The notes beneath the pieces are model-generated. The model searched no databases, was not told the origin of the DNA, and saw nothing but the letters and a program-made list of their open reading frames with translations. From Flaviramulus multivorans (GTDB lineage Bacteria; Bacteroidota; Bacteroidia; Flavobacteriales; Flavobacteriaceae), in assembly GCF_021728415.1 (NCBI RefSeq), contig NZ_JAKKDV010000006.1:1-64000 (forward strand): a DNA stretch of 64,000 nucleotides. The letters are read 5' to 3'. The first letter of the stretch is position 1, and the number at the start of each line of letters is the position of its first letter. Positions 8,839 through 17,874 of the stretch are shown one piece after another. The position numbers were made by a program, and so were the translations under genes.

Positions 8839-10119
8839 TTACAATCCTGTAGCCACAGTATTTTTACCTCTTTCTTTAATTAACTGTCCTCTTATATCTA
8901 ATGCTCTGTAAGTGTTTATAGGGCTTATAGCACCTCCTCTGGTTAATCGGGCCTTTTCTAATAATGGTCTAACATCTGTTCTGTAAGCACCTTGTATAAT
9001 TTCTTGACACTTTACGACATCATTATTTAGCTGAGCCGCTTTTAATTCATCTTGATTAACAAGTAATGCTTTAGCATATGCCTCTTGAATAGCTTCAAGT
9101 GATTGTATTAGATCTTCTAAGGGGTCTTTAACATTATGGCTAGCATCAATCATCCACGCTAAATCTGGATTTTGTGGATTATTTGCCATACCATAAACCA
9201 ATTCATTAAAGATTAAAAATAGAGCGTATGGTTTAATACTTCCTACGGTCAAATCATCATCACCATATTTGCTATCGTTAAAATGAAATCCACCTAATTT
9301 ACCTTTTAATTGTAAAATTGAAACAATTTGCTCAATATTACTATTTGGTAAGTGGTGTCCTAAATCTACTAAGGTATATGCTTTGTCTCCACAACCATTA
9401 GCTAGCATTAATGAGGCGCCCCAATCTTGTATTACTGTGCTATAAAAATTAGGTTCATACGGTTTGTATTCAACCAACATTTTCCAATCATCTGGAAGAC
9501 CTTTATAGATATCTATCAAGCTATCTTGCGTGTTTTGAAATGCGGTTTGAAAGTTATTTTGTCCTGGAAAACAAGATCCATCAGCTAACCAAACCGTTAG
9601 AGCTTTAGATCCTAATTTATCACCAATTTTAATAACATCTAAGTTGTGCTGTATAGCTTGCTCTCTAACCGCTTTACTTGTATTACTTAAAGATCCATAT
9701 TTATAGGATTCTTTTGCGCCTTTTTGATCTTGAAATGTATTAGAGTTTACCGCATCAAATTTAATATCTAAAGCATTTGCTTTTTCTTTAATAGCATTAT
9801 AATCTGAAGGAATATCCCAAGGAATATGCAAAGATACTGCTCCTGCTGTTTGCGTTAAACTATGAAGAATACCAATATCTTCTATTTTTTGTTCAAGACT
9901 TGAAGGTTCTCCAAAAAAAGAAAATCGCCCGAATCGAGTTCCGCCAGCACCTAATGCCCAACTTGGAATAGCAACCTGAAAATCAGCCAACCTAGTCAAT
10001 ATATTATTAACATCATGACCTTGCTTATTTAATTTTTGAGATAAAAAGTCAAAATTTTCCTTATGACTCTCTATTTCTGATTTATTGCAACTTAAGATTT
10101 GATCTTTTTGTATTTTCAT
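8839..10119 (-). CDS. rhaI: L-rhamnose isomerase (RhaI-type, TIM barrel)
   Basis: 426 aa from the chosen start MKIQKDQILSCNK. An upstream ATG 11 codons earlier would place the start inside the stem of a perfect hairpin (10143-10176), so the inner start is preferred. Sequence blocks AIPSWALGAGGTRFGRF, VWLADGSCFPGQ, VEYKPYEPNFYSTVIQDWG, LVDLGHHLPN and GGFHFNDSKYGDDD match the RhaI branch of xylose-isomerase-like barrels rather than E. coli RhaA. The Glu, Asp and His residues in these blocks are the expected metal ligands. It interconverts L-rhamnose and L-rhamnulose in the cytoplasm. It is followed closely by the rhamnulokinase and preceded by the aldolase/dehydrogenase fusion. Confidence 0.87.
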   Translation of the reverse strand: MKIQKDQILSCNKSEIESHKENFDFLSQKLNKQGHDVNNILTRLADFQVAIPSWALGAGGTRFGRFSFFGEPSSLEQKIEDIGILHSLTQTAGAVSLHIPWDIPSDYNAIKEKANALDIKFDAVNSNTFQDQKGAKESYKYGSLSNTSKAVREQAIQHNLDVIKIGDKLGSKALTVWLADGSCFPGQNNFQTAFQNTQDSLIDIYKGLPDDWKMLVEYKPYEPNFYSTVIQDWGASLMLANGCGDKAYTLVDLGHHLPNSNIEQIVSILQLKGKLGGFHFNDSKYGDDDLTVGSIKPYALFLIFNELVYGMANNPQNPDLAWMIDASHNVKDPLEDLIQSLEAIQEAYAKALLVNQDELKAAQLNNDVVKCQEIIQGAYRTDVRPLLEKARLTRGGAISPINTYRALDIRGQLIKERGKNTVATGL

Positions 10120-10142
10120 GATAAATTTCTCTAAATGCAAAG

Positions 10143-10176
10143 AAACTTCCATAAACCATAATATCTATGGAAGTTT
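10143..10176 (-). promoter_or_regulatory. Perfect 11-bp hairpin between rhaEW and rhaI
   Basis: AAACTTCCATA (10143-10153) and TATGGAAGTTT (10166-10176) form a perfect inverted repeat around a 12-nt loop in the 96-bp gap. There is no long T-tract on the rhaI side, so a processing or mRNA-stabilising hairpin, or a weak attenuator, is likelier than a full terminator. Confidence 0.5.
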
Positions 10177-10215
10177 TCTTTTACTAAACTAAACTAATTA
10201 TACCAAACTATTCTA

Positions 10216-12321
10216 TTATCTAACAAAAGCATTCGCCATACCGCCATCAACATTTATAATATTTCCTGTTGATTTATCAAGTATACCTACGAATGAAAAT
10301 ACACCGTTAGCAATATCTTCTGGAGTGATAATTTCATGCAATAAATTCCTTTTTGCATAAAATGCTGGTAATTCTTCAACTGTAATACCATTGGCTTTTG
10401 CTCTTCCTTCAGCCCAAGCACCTTCCCATATTTTACTACCTACAATAACACCATCTGGGTTAACGGTATTTACTCTTACTTTGTCTTTAGCTAATTCGGC
10501 AGCTAACAAACGTACCATATGTTGTTGCGCAGCTTTCGCTGTTCCGTAAGCTACATTATTAGGTCCTGCTACTAAACCATTTTTACTTGCAATGGCTATA
10601 TAATCACCTCCTAATCCTTGTTTGCGAATAATTGCTGCAAATTGTTTTGCTAAATCGAACTGCCCTTTAACTAATATATTCTGTAATATATTCCAGTCTT
10701 TATCTGTTGTGTCTTCTAATGGTTTTGAAATGGCCAATCCTGCACTGTGCACAATAATATCAACTCCTCCAAATTCAAGAATTGCTTTCTTGTAGGCGCT
10801 CTCAATGGATGCAGTACTTGTTACATCACAAACGGCATAAGTAGACACATCTCTTTTGTATGTTGCATTAGCTTCTATTAAAGCTTCTTCATTAATATCT
10901 GTTAAAACTACATTGGCTCCTTCTGCCGCCAGTTTATCAGCAATTGCTTTACCAATTCCTCCACCTGCTCCAGTAACAAAAGCTACTTTACGAGATAATG
11001 GTTTTTCTTTTGGCATACGTTGTAACTTTGCCTCTTCCAATAACCAATACTCAATATCAAAAGCTTCTTGTCTTGGTAAAGAGGTATATTCTGTGATAGC
11101 TTCTGCACCACGCATAACGTTAATAGCATTTATGTAAAATTCACTTGCTACACGTGTAGTTTGTTTGTCTTTTGAAAAACTAAACATACCAACCCCTGGA
11201 TAAATAATAATAACAGGGTTTGCATCACGAATGGCTGGACTATTATCTTTTTTACATGTATTATAATAATCCACATATTCTTGACGATAGGCTTCAAATG
11301 CTGGCTCTAATTTCTTTAAAATAGCATCAGCGTCTGATAAATCTTCATTTTTATCTAATTTTAATACTAGAGGTTGAATTTTGGTTCTTAAGAAATGATC
11401 TGGACAAGATGTACCCATAGGTGCCAATCTTTCTAAATCATTACTATTGATGTATTCCATAACTACATCTGTATCAGAAAAATGACCAATCATACGTTTT
11501 TCAGAAGAACATAATCCTCTTAATAGAGGCATTAATTGCGTTGCTTTTTCTAAACGTTCTTCTTTTGGTAAACTTTCAACTTTTTGACCGCCAAAAACAG
11601 AGCCTTTTTCTTTAATTTTTTTGGCAATATATTCCGATGCCATTTCTATAACCTCGAGACTGTTCATATAACACTCATAAGAAGTGTCGCCCCACGTAAA
11701 TAAACCGTGACTTCCTAATACAATACCGCGAATACCTGGGTTATCAGCTAAACATTTTTCTAATTGCAACCCCAAATCGAAACCTGGCTTTTGCCAAGGC
11801 ACCCATCCCATAGTATCTCCCCAAATCTCTTTTGTAACTTGTTCACTATCTTTGGCCGCAGCTACTGCAATTAATGCATCTGGGTGCAAATGATCTATAT
11901 GTGCAAACGGTAACAGTCCGTGTAAGGGTGTATCAATAGAAGGTGCTTTACTATTTAAATCATAAATACAATGATTAAAAAGCCCAACCATTCTATCCTC
12001 ATCATGTAGCCCTTGATACACGTTTTTTAGGTCTCTCAACCTTTTTGTATATAACCCCGCTATTCCAGAACGTGTTAAAGTACCAATATCTCCACCAGAA
12101 CCTTTCACCCACATTACTTCAACCTCTTCGTTGGTTAAAGGGTCCGTTTCAATCGTTTTACAACTTGTGTTACCCCCACCATAATTTGTAATTCTTAAAT
12201 CTGCTCCTAAAATATTTGAACGATATAGAAATAATTCAACTTGATTGTCACCTAAGCTATCTGCTTTTTCATCATCCCAAAGATAATCTACGTATTTAAA
12301 GTTTTTGGTTATGTTTTCCAT
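10216..12321 (-). CDS. rhaEW: Bifunctional rhamnulose-1-phosphate aldolase / lactaldehyde dehydrogenase
   Basis: 701 aa from MENITKNFKYVD; the frame extends ten codons upstream as a run of Ile codons with no family resemblance. Residues about 1-420 form a class II aldolase domain with the zinc ligands of HIDHLHPD and GSHGLFTWG. Residues about 445-700 form a short-chain dehydrogenase with the Rossmann loop VTGAGGGIGKAIA, the HSAG motif and catalytic YGTAKAA. The fused pair splits L-rhamnulose 1-phosphate into DHAP and L-lactaldehyde and oxidises the latter, as in known RhaEW proteins. First gene of the rhamnose operon. Its promoter carries the PUL box, so it is likely co-induced with the extracellular enzymes. 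Confidence 0.9.
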   Translation of the reverse strand: MENITKNFKYVDYLWDDEKADSLGDNQVELFLYRSNILGADLRITNYGGGNTSCKTIETDPLTNEEVEVMWVKGSGGDIGTLTRSGIAGLYTKRLRDLKNVYQGLHDEDRMVGLFNHCIYDLNSKAPSIDTPLHGLLPFAHIDHLHPDALIAVAAAKDSEQVTKEIWGDTMGWVPWQKPGFDLGLQLEKCLADNPGIRGIVLGSHGLFTWGDTSYECYMNSLEVIEMASEYIAKKIKEKGSVFGGQKVESLPKEERLEKATQLMPLLRGLCSSEKRMIGHFSDTDVVMEYINSNDLERLAPMGTSCPDHFLRTKIQPLVLKLDKNEDLSDADAILKKLEPAFEAYRQEYVDYYNTCKKDNSPAIRDANPVIIIYPGVGMFSFSKDKQTTRVASEFYINAINVMRGAEAITEYTSLPRQEAFDIEYWLLEEAKLQRMPKEKPLSRKVAFVTGAGGGIGKAIADKLAAEGANVVLTDINEEALIEANATYKRDVSTYAVCDVTSTASIESAYKKAILEFGGVDIIVHSAGLAISKPLEDTTDKDWNILQNILVKGQFDLAKQFAAIIRKQGLGGDYIAIASKNGLVAGPNNVAYGTAKAAQQHMVRLLAAELAKDKVRVNTVNPDGVIVGSKIWEGAWAEGRAKANGITVEELPAFYAKRNLLHEIITPEDIANGVFSFVGILDKSTGNIINVDGGMANAFVR

Positions 12322-12348
12322 ATTACTGATTATAATAATTATTAATCC

Positions 12349-12394
12349 CAAAATTAAGTAAGGGATAAATAATCTCTATCCTGTACTATACTGC
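12349..12394 (-). promoter_or_regulatory. PUL-box promoter of the rhamnose catabolic operon
   Basis: On the minus strand: GCAGTATAGTACAGGATAG (12376-12394), 19 nt, then a consensus -7 element TAATTTTG (12349-12356). The rhaEW start codon follows 27 nt later, giving a very short leader. This puts a cytosolic operon under the same box as the PUL enzymes. Confidence 0.75.
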
Positions 12395-12853
12395 AAAATC
12401 AGATATTGGTTTTAAAAATATGAATTTTATTAAATCCTATTGAATATATTATTATTAATCAGATACTTATTATCCTTATTATTACTATTTTTATAGTATT
12501 AAATAGTCTTATAAATTATAAGGATTATGACAAGTAATTTATTTTGAATAACAACAAGATTTGAATATTCCTCGGAGTTCTCTCAATAAACAAACTCTAT
12601 ACGATTAGAAACCAAAATAAATTGTCATAAGGTTAATAAGTTTGGATAAGTAGATGTTTTTTGGGATTCTTGGGAAACAAACATATAAGGAGGAACACAA
12701 AAAAGTAAGATATTAATACATATAAGGTATTTACATTTACCCTCCGAGTTCTAAGGTAATAAAAGGTAAATTGCCTTATTTTAAGAATCGCACTTAGTAG
12801 TCTTTTTAACTGCACAAGGTAATAGTAAAGCAATTGACGAATTTATTAAAATT
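12395..12853. other. AT-rich intergenic region between rhaEW and the first GntR gene
   Basis: About 460 bp with no supported gene; a 66-codon minus-strand reading is low-complexity and unrecognisable. It holds an inverted repeat ATCCTTAT (12472-12479) / ATAAGGAT (12518-12525) with a 38-nt spacer, a near-repeat CCTCGGAGTTCT (12570) / CCTCCGAGTTCT (12741), and several AAGGTAA copies at 12753-12820. Any of these might be an operator of the GntR gene; none is shown to be. Confidence 0.4.
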
Positions 12854-13900
12854 ATGGAATTACATAAATTTATTAAAATTGATGAAGATTCAAGAATCCC
12901 TAAGTATCAGCAAATTGTTGACTCTGTAATTCAAAATATTTCTTCTGGTAATTTTAAAATTGATCATAAAATACCTTCTATAAATAGCCTTAGTGAGGAT
13001 TTGTACCTTTCAAGAGATACTGTTGAAAAGGCTTATAGTATACTTAAAAATCGAAATATCATAGCATCCATTCGAGGTAAGGGTTATTATATTTCCCGAA
13101 CTAAGTTAATAAAGAAATTAAACATTTTGTTCCTTATTAATAAATTGAGCTGGTACAAAATGGAAATTTATCATTCGTTTTTAAACAGCATTGGTTCTAA
13201 CGCATATATAGACCTACATATATATCATTGTGATGAAACCTTATTTTTAAATTTATTGAGTAAGCATGAAAAAGCTTACGACTATTATGTTATTATGCCG
13301 CATTTTAAAACTGAAGACCTTCAGCATACATATACTACAGAAGCTGTAACCCAAGCCCTAAATAAAATTCCAAAAACAAAGCTTGTTTTATTAGACCATG
13401 ACCAAATTCCAATCGGAGATAATGTTCTTACTGTTTATCAAGATTTTGAAAATGATATTTATAGTGCTCTGAAAAACGGTATAAAAAAGATTATTAAGTA
13501 CAAAAAAATAATTCTTATCTATCCAGAAAAAACTGTTTATCCTTACCCCAAACGCATTAAACAAGGGTTTATAAAATTTTGCGCTGAGCATCATTTAGAC
13601 TTTGATATTTTAAATCAAGTGTACAATGACATGGTTCTTTTAAAAGGTGATTTGTTTATCACCATCTTAGAGGACGATTTAGTCAATTTGATAGAGCAAA
13701 TACGAGACAAAGAGTTTGTTTTAGGGGGTGATATAGGTATTGTTTCATATAATGACACGCCTTTAAAAGCCCTTCTTGGTATTACAGTTATTTCAACAGA
13801 TTTTAGAATAATGGGAGAAACAGCATCTGGCATGATTTTAAATAATGAAAAAGGCAAGTATAAAGTACCATTTAATTTTATTGAAAGAAAATCAACATAA
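12854..13900 (+). CDS. GntR-type regulator with periplasmic-binding-protein-like sensor, copy 1
   Basis: 348 aa. Residues about 8-82 are a GntR winged helix: IPKYQQIVDSVIQNISSG, KIPSINSLSEDLYLSRDTVEKAY and GKGYYIS. The rest resembles a LacI/periplasmic-binding sugar sensor (GDIGIVSYNDTPLKALLGITVIST, then a MGETA motif). Such GntR-sensor fusions control sugar operons; the effector is unknown. It is divergent from the rhamnose operon and followed 111 bp later by a close paralogue in the same orientation. A role in controlling the rhamnose or xylose operon is likely from position. No PUL box lies in front of it. Confidence 0.82.
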   Translation: MELHKFIKIDEDSRIPKYQQIVDSVIQNISSGNFKIDHKIPSINSLSEDLYLSRDTVEKAYSILKNRNIIASIRGKGYYISRTKLIKKLNILFLINKLSWYKMEIYHSFLNSIGSNAYIDLHIYHCDETLFLNLLSKHEKAYDYYVIMPHFKTEDLQHTYTTEAVTQALNKIPKTKLVLLDHDQIPIGDNVLTVYQDFENDIYSALKNGIKKIIKYKKIILIYPEKTVYPYPKRIKQGFIKFCAEHHLDFDILNQVYNDMVLLKGDLFITILEDDLVNLIEQIRDKEFVLGGDIGIVSYNDTPLKALLGITVISTDFRIMGETASGMILNNEKGKYKVPFNFIERKST

Positions 13901-14011
13901 CCAAGAATTAACACTAATGCCTATATATTAAATTTAAATAATAAATGATATTTTGGCTTTTCTGATTTTAAATAAAAAGTTTATATTCATTGATTAAATT
14001 AAACAAGCAAC

Positions 14012-15058
14012 ATGAATCTAATTAAATTCATAAAGATTGATGAAAACTCTAGGGTTCCAAAATACCAGCAAATCATTGATTCCATAATTAACAATATTTC
14101 TTTAGGGAATTTAACCATGGATCAAAAAATTCCTTCAATAAATATGTTTAGTGAAGAGTTTTATTTATCAAGAGATACTGTTGAAAAGGCGTATAGTATT
14201 TTAAAGGAGCGAAATATTATTACTTCTATTCGAGGTAAAGGCTACTATATTTCTAGAACTAAGTTAATTTCTAAAGTCAATATTTTATTCTTAATTAATA
14301 AATTAAGTTCTTATAAAATGAGAACTTATAATCATTTTATAGACGCTATTGGGGCAAATTCACATACCGATTTACATATTTATCATTGTGATGAAAGTTT
14401 GTTTTTAAATATATTAGATAAAAACAAATCAGCCTACGATTATTTTATTATTATGCCCCATTTTAAAACAGAAGAACTCAAACATGTGAGCTTTACAGAT
14501 AATGTAATTAAAGCGATAAAAAAGATACCAAAAGATAAATTGGTTATTTTAGATAATATTAAACCAGAAGTTGAAGGGGATTTGATAGAAGTTTACCAAG
14601 ATTTTGAAAATGACATCTATTTTGCCTTGAAAGAAGGATTACCAAAAATAAAAGAATATAAAAAAATCATGTTAATTTATCCTGAAAAAGCGGTATATCC
14701 ATATCCCAGAAGGATTTTGCATGGCTTTAGAAAATTTTGTGTTGAACATAAACTGGATTTTGAAATTCTTGATAAAGTTTATGACGACATGATACTAAAA
14801 AAGGGAGATTTATTTATTACAATTGAAGAAGCCGACTTGGTTAATTTAGTAAAACAAGTAAGAGAAGATGAACATAAATTAGGAAGTGATATTGGCATTA
14901 TTTCTTATAATGACACACCTCTAAAAGAGTTATTGGGTATAACCGTTATATCGACGGATTTTAAAGTGATGGGAGAAACAGCAGCACAAATGATTCTAAA
15001 TAAATCAAAGGGTAAATTTAAAGTCCCTTTTAATTTTATTGAAAGAGAATCACTTTAA
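14012..15058 (+). CDS. GntR-type regulator with periplasmic-binding-protein-like sensor, copy 2
   Basis: 348 aa, the same length as the upstream gene and clearly its tandem paralogue. The recognition-helix region (LYLSRDTVEKAYSIL versus FYLSRDTVEKAYSIL) and the wing (SIRGKGYYISRTKLI) are nearly identical, suggesting the two bind the same or very similar DNA. Differences are concentrated in the sensor, for example around the LDHDQIPIGDN versus LDNIKPEVEGD segment, which would fit recognition of different ligands. It converges on the lactonase gene, with only 19 bp between the two stop codons. The function as a sugar-responsive regulator is inferred from domain structure; the effector is unknown. 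Confidence 0.8.
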   Translation: MNLIKFIKIDENSRVPKYQQIIDSIINNISLGNLTMDQKIPSINMFSEEFYLSRDTVEKAYSILKERNIITSIRGKGYYISRTKLISKVNILFLINKLSSYKMRTYNHFIDAIGANSHTDLHIYHCDESLFLNILDKNKSAYDYFIIMPHFKTEELKHVSFTDNVIKAIKKIPKDKLVILDNIKPEVEGDLIEVYQDFENDIYFALKEGLPKIKEYKKIMLIYPEKAVYPYPRRILHGFRKFCVEHKLDFEILDKVYDDMILKKGDLFITIEEADLVNLVKQVREDEHKLGSDIGIISYNDTPLKELLGITVISTDFKVMGETAAQMILNKSKGKFKVPFNFIERESL

Positions 15059-15077
15059 GCTACCCATTTACAATACA

Positions 15078-16238
15078 TTATTCATCTTTATATGTTGCTA
15101 TTTGAATACTAGCGGGCTGATTTACTAATATTTCCTTTGGGAGTTTTATTAATTTACCAGTTTTTATCTCTCTTTTAAAAATGGTAATGTTATTAGAAAA
15201 TTGGTTAGCAACGAATATAAAATTACCATCCCCCGATATAGCAAAATTTCTTGGGTGTTTGCCATAAGTAGGTTCATAACCTACTAAACTTAACTTACCA
15301 TTAACTTCATTTATTGAAAAAATAGCAATACTATCTTCTTCTGGTCCACGATTAGACGTATATAAAAATTTACCATCAGGTGAAATATGTATATCTGCTG
15401 CTCTGTAAATATCTTGTTTTAGTTCATACGACTGGTAATCTTCGATAAAGGTTAAACTACCATTACTGTATGCATATGCAGTAATTTTACCATTTAACTC
15501 TGCAATTCCATAACCTAATTTTCCATTAGGATGAAAAGTGAAATGCCTTGGACCACTACCTGATTTAACCTTAATTTTATTTTTATTTTTAAGTATTGAA
15601 TCCTTTTGGTTTCTATTGAATCTGAAACTTCTAATTTTATCCGAGCCTAAGTCTTGGGCAAATAGAAACCTACCATCAGGTGAGAAGTTTGAGGAATGAA
15701 TATGTGCACTTTCTTGTCTGCTTTCAATAATGCTACTATCCTTAAAACGAATAACTTGATTGTAAGAATTTAAACTGCCATTTTTATTAATTTTGAAAAC
15801 ACTTAAGCTTGGGTCTGAATAATTCGAATTCACAAGAAATTCACCTGTTTTATCTATTTCTAAATGTGCTGGGTTTCTTCCCCCAGAATCCTGTACATTT
15901 AGAAATTTCAATTTATAATTCACAGAGTCTACCTCGAAAGCTGCAATCTTTCCATGGTATTCCATTTGACTATCAACCACCGAATATAGATACTTACTTT
16001 TTGGTGATAATTTAAGAAATGAGGTATTGATAATGCTGTCAAAAGTAAATTTTAATTGTGCCTCACCAGTTTGACTATTAAAATCATAAACTCGAATGCC
16101 TTCACCTAGTTTTTTGTCGGTAAAACTCCCCACAAACAAAAGTGTTTTACTACCTTGTTTGGTACAACTTAAAAAGAACCCTAAAGAAAAAATAAGTGTT
16201 AAAAACCAAAACAAGTATTTCTGGATGGATCTAACCAA
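15078..16238 (-). CDS. Lipoprotein lactonase, seven-bladed beta-propeller family
   Basis: 386 aa. A signal peptide ends in the lipobox LGFFLSC, so the mature protein should be membrane-anchored outside the cytoplasm. The body is built of repeated propeller blades (LFVGSFTDKKLGEGIRVYDF, NPAHLEIDKTGEFLVNSNYS, GPRHFTFHPNGKLGYGIAEL, HPRNFAISGDGNFIFVANQ), the pattern of the 6-phosphogluconolactonase-like lactonase family. It would open sugar lactones, such as products of periplasmic sugar oxidation. It is the last gene of the operon that starts at the T9SS GH39-like gene. The true substrate is unknown. Related propellers sometimes have only binding roles. Confidence 0.72.
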   Translation of the reverse strand: MVRSIQKYLFWFLTLIFSLGFFLSCTKQGSKTLLFVGSFTDKKLGEGIRVYDFNSQTGEAQLKFTFDSIINTSFLKLSPKSKYLYSVVDSQMEYHGKIAAFEVDSVNYKLKFLNVQDSGGRNPAHLEIDKTGEFLVNSNYSDPSLSVFKINKNGSLNSYNQVIRFKDSSIIESRQESAHIHSSNFSPDGRFLFAQDLGSDKIRSFRFNRNQKDSILKNKNKIKVKSGSGPRHFTFHPNGKLGYGIAELNGKITAYAYSNGSLTFIEDYQSYELKQDIYRAADIHISPDGKFLYTSNRGPEEDSIAIFSINEVNGKLSLVGYEPTYGKHPRNFAISGDGNFIFVANQFSNNITIFKREIKTGKLIKLPKEILVNQPASIQIATYKDE

Positions 16239-16256
16239 AAAAGCATGTTTTTTTTA

Positions 16257-16394
16257 TTAATGGATAAAAGATTGATAAAAGGCTTTGTCTTCATTTGTAT
16301 TTATAATTTTATCCCTAAAAACTAATGTTTGACTACTCACACTATTAGTAATCACAAAAAACAATAAAACAAGCTTTAAAAATTTAAATTTCAT
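16257..16394 (-). CDS. Small secreted peptide ORF or gene remnant (45 aa)
   Basis: A 45-codon frame from ATG at 16394 to TAA at 16257. It starts with a convincing signal peptide (MKFKFLKLVLLFFVITNSV, then SSQ) and continues TLVFRDKIINTNEDKAFYQS. It sits between a sulfatase and the lactonase, 18 bp before the latter and in the same direction. The intact signal sequence with almost no mature part suggests the stump of a deleted exported protein. A genuine small exported peptide is the alternative. No family is recognised. Confidence 0.35.
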   Translation of the reverse strand: MKFKFLKLVLLFFVITNSVSSQTLVFRDKIINTNEDKAFYQSFIH

Positions 16395-16417
16395 ATTATA
16401 ATCTGGTCCTGTTTTAA

Positions 16418-17863
16418 TCATTTAAACCATTCTGTTTTGTATATATTTCGCAGTCGTTCTAAATCATCTTTAAATTTAGGGTCAGTAGTAAAATGTGTCA
16501 TCTCAAAAGGGTCTAGCTTCAAGTTTAACAGCTGTTCTTCAACGCCTTCTAAATCATAACGAATGTATTTTAAACCATTTTTATCTACTACCATTTTACC
16601 TATTTCACTTTCTACTCCAAGCGTTTCTCGCCATTCTACATCTTCGCCTTCAAAAAGCGGTTTTAAGCTTTTCCCTCGCACATCTGAAACCCCTTCTATA
16701 TTAGCAAAATCACAAACAGTAGGAAGTAAGTCTATTCCATTTGAAATCAAATCTTCATCGTTAACTTTACCTGCTGGAATATGGCCTTTCCACATCGCCA
16801 TAAAAGGAATATTTGCAGATTCTTCGTATAATGTTGACTTATGTTCCATACGATGACTTGCACTCATATCGCCATGATCGCTTGAGAAAATAACAAGTGT
16901 ATTCTCTTCTTGTTCGCTGTTTTTTATAGCATCCAAAATCACTTGCACTTCTTTATCCATAACCTCTGTTAAGCGATGGTAGGCATACCTATGATGCCTC
17001 CAATCGTTATCTGTAAAATGTTCTCTCGCGTTTTTACGAAACGGTCTGGCATTTATTAGGCTCTTGACTGCTGCAGGTTCATCAATTTGAGGTTCGAAAT
17101 TTTTCGGAAGCGGTGGACAATAATTCGTATAAAAATCTTCTTCAGTAATACCTTCAGGAATTTTCATAGCTTCATCTAAGGTCGCTAATTCAACCTTAGC
17201 TCGTTTTAATAGTATAGCGTCATTTTCACTAGTGGCTTTTTCGCGTAATGCTAGGTAACAAATATCATGCGGATTTATCAATGAAACTACCATAAAGTAT
17301 GGGTTTTTATGTTTTTCATTAATAATATCTGCCGCCTTATTTACCAACTCACCTCTTTCATCATCGCTAAATTTATTAAAGCCAAGTGCTTTAGGTGTGA
17401 GTGACTCTGGCAAATGTTCTTTTCCACCAAAGTACAACTCATAATTCGCTTTTTTCAGATAAGAAGCAATGGTGGTGTTTGCGACTTCTTGAGAAACCTG
17501 AGGAATTTTTATAGACGCTCTGTTTTCCCGAATTTCATTCCCCTTATCATCTTTAAAATAACTTGGAAACCTTCCAGTCATTAAACTAACTCTTGCCGGC
17601 GAGCAAACTGGATTGGTAGTATAAGCTCTTGTAAAACGGATACCATTCTTAGCAATATAATCTAGTGCGGGTGTTTTTAAATAGGTGTTACCAGTGCAAC
17701 TCATCATATTAGCGCTCATTTGGTCAACATAAACATATATAATGTTAGGTTGGGTTTCTTTTTGATCTACTTTTTTTGCTTTATTCTGACAACTAGTTAT
17801 TCCTATACAAAGGAAAAAAAACACAGAAAGTAATTTGTAATTTCGATTCGTGAAAATTTTCAT
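16418..17863 (-). CDS. S1-family sulfatase, lipoprotein (CSPAR)
   Basis: 481 aa formylglycine-dependent sulfatase. The lipobox ITSC at residue 25 marks a lipoprotein. The metal-binding start IIYVYVDQM and the signature CSPARVSLMTG, with the maturing Cys87, are present, as is the C-terminal metal site FSSDHGDMSASH. It hydrolyses a sulfate ester on the glycan or its fragments after oxidation of Cys87 by a formylglycine-generating enzyme, which is not in this window. Third of three consecutive sulfatases behind the GH39-like gene. The Asp-Gln start of the metal site and the HRMEHKSTLYEESANIPF block separate it from the iduronate-type sulfatases nearby. The exact sulfate position is unknown. Confidence 0.85.
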   Translation of the reverse strand: MKIFTNRNYKLLSVFFFLCIGITSCQNKAKKVDQKETQPNIIYVYVDQMSANMMSCTGNTYLKTPALDYIAKNGIRFTRAYTTNPVCSPARVSLMTGRFPSYFKDDKGNEIRENRASIKIPQVSQEVANTTIASYLKKANYELYFGGKEHLPESLTPKALGFNKFSDDERGELVNKAADIINEKHKNPYFMVVSLINPHDICYLALREKATSENDAILLKRAKVELATLDEAMKIPEGITEEDFYTNYCPPLPKNFEPQIDEPAAVKSLINARPFRKNAREHFTDNDWRHHRYAYHRLTEVMDKEVQVILDAIKNSEQEENTLVIFSSDHGDMSASHRMEHKSTLYEESANIPFMAMWKGHIPAGKVNDEDLISNGIDLLPTVCDFANIEGVSDVRGKSLKPLFEGEDVEWRETLGVESEIGKMVVDKNGLKYIRYDLEGVEEQLLNLKLDPFEMTHFTTDPKFKDDLERLRNIYKTEWFK

Positions 17864-17874
17864 GACTTTAACTA

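Noticed and set aside
12633-12833. 66-codon minus-strand frame in the rhaEW-GntR gap
   Set aside because: Low-complexity hydrophobic and basic translation, no family resemblance, overlaps likely regulatory DNA.
16401-16420. GGTCCTG stretch upstream of the small ORF
   Set aside because: Single half-site without the conserved ATA end or a correctly spaced -7 element.
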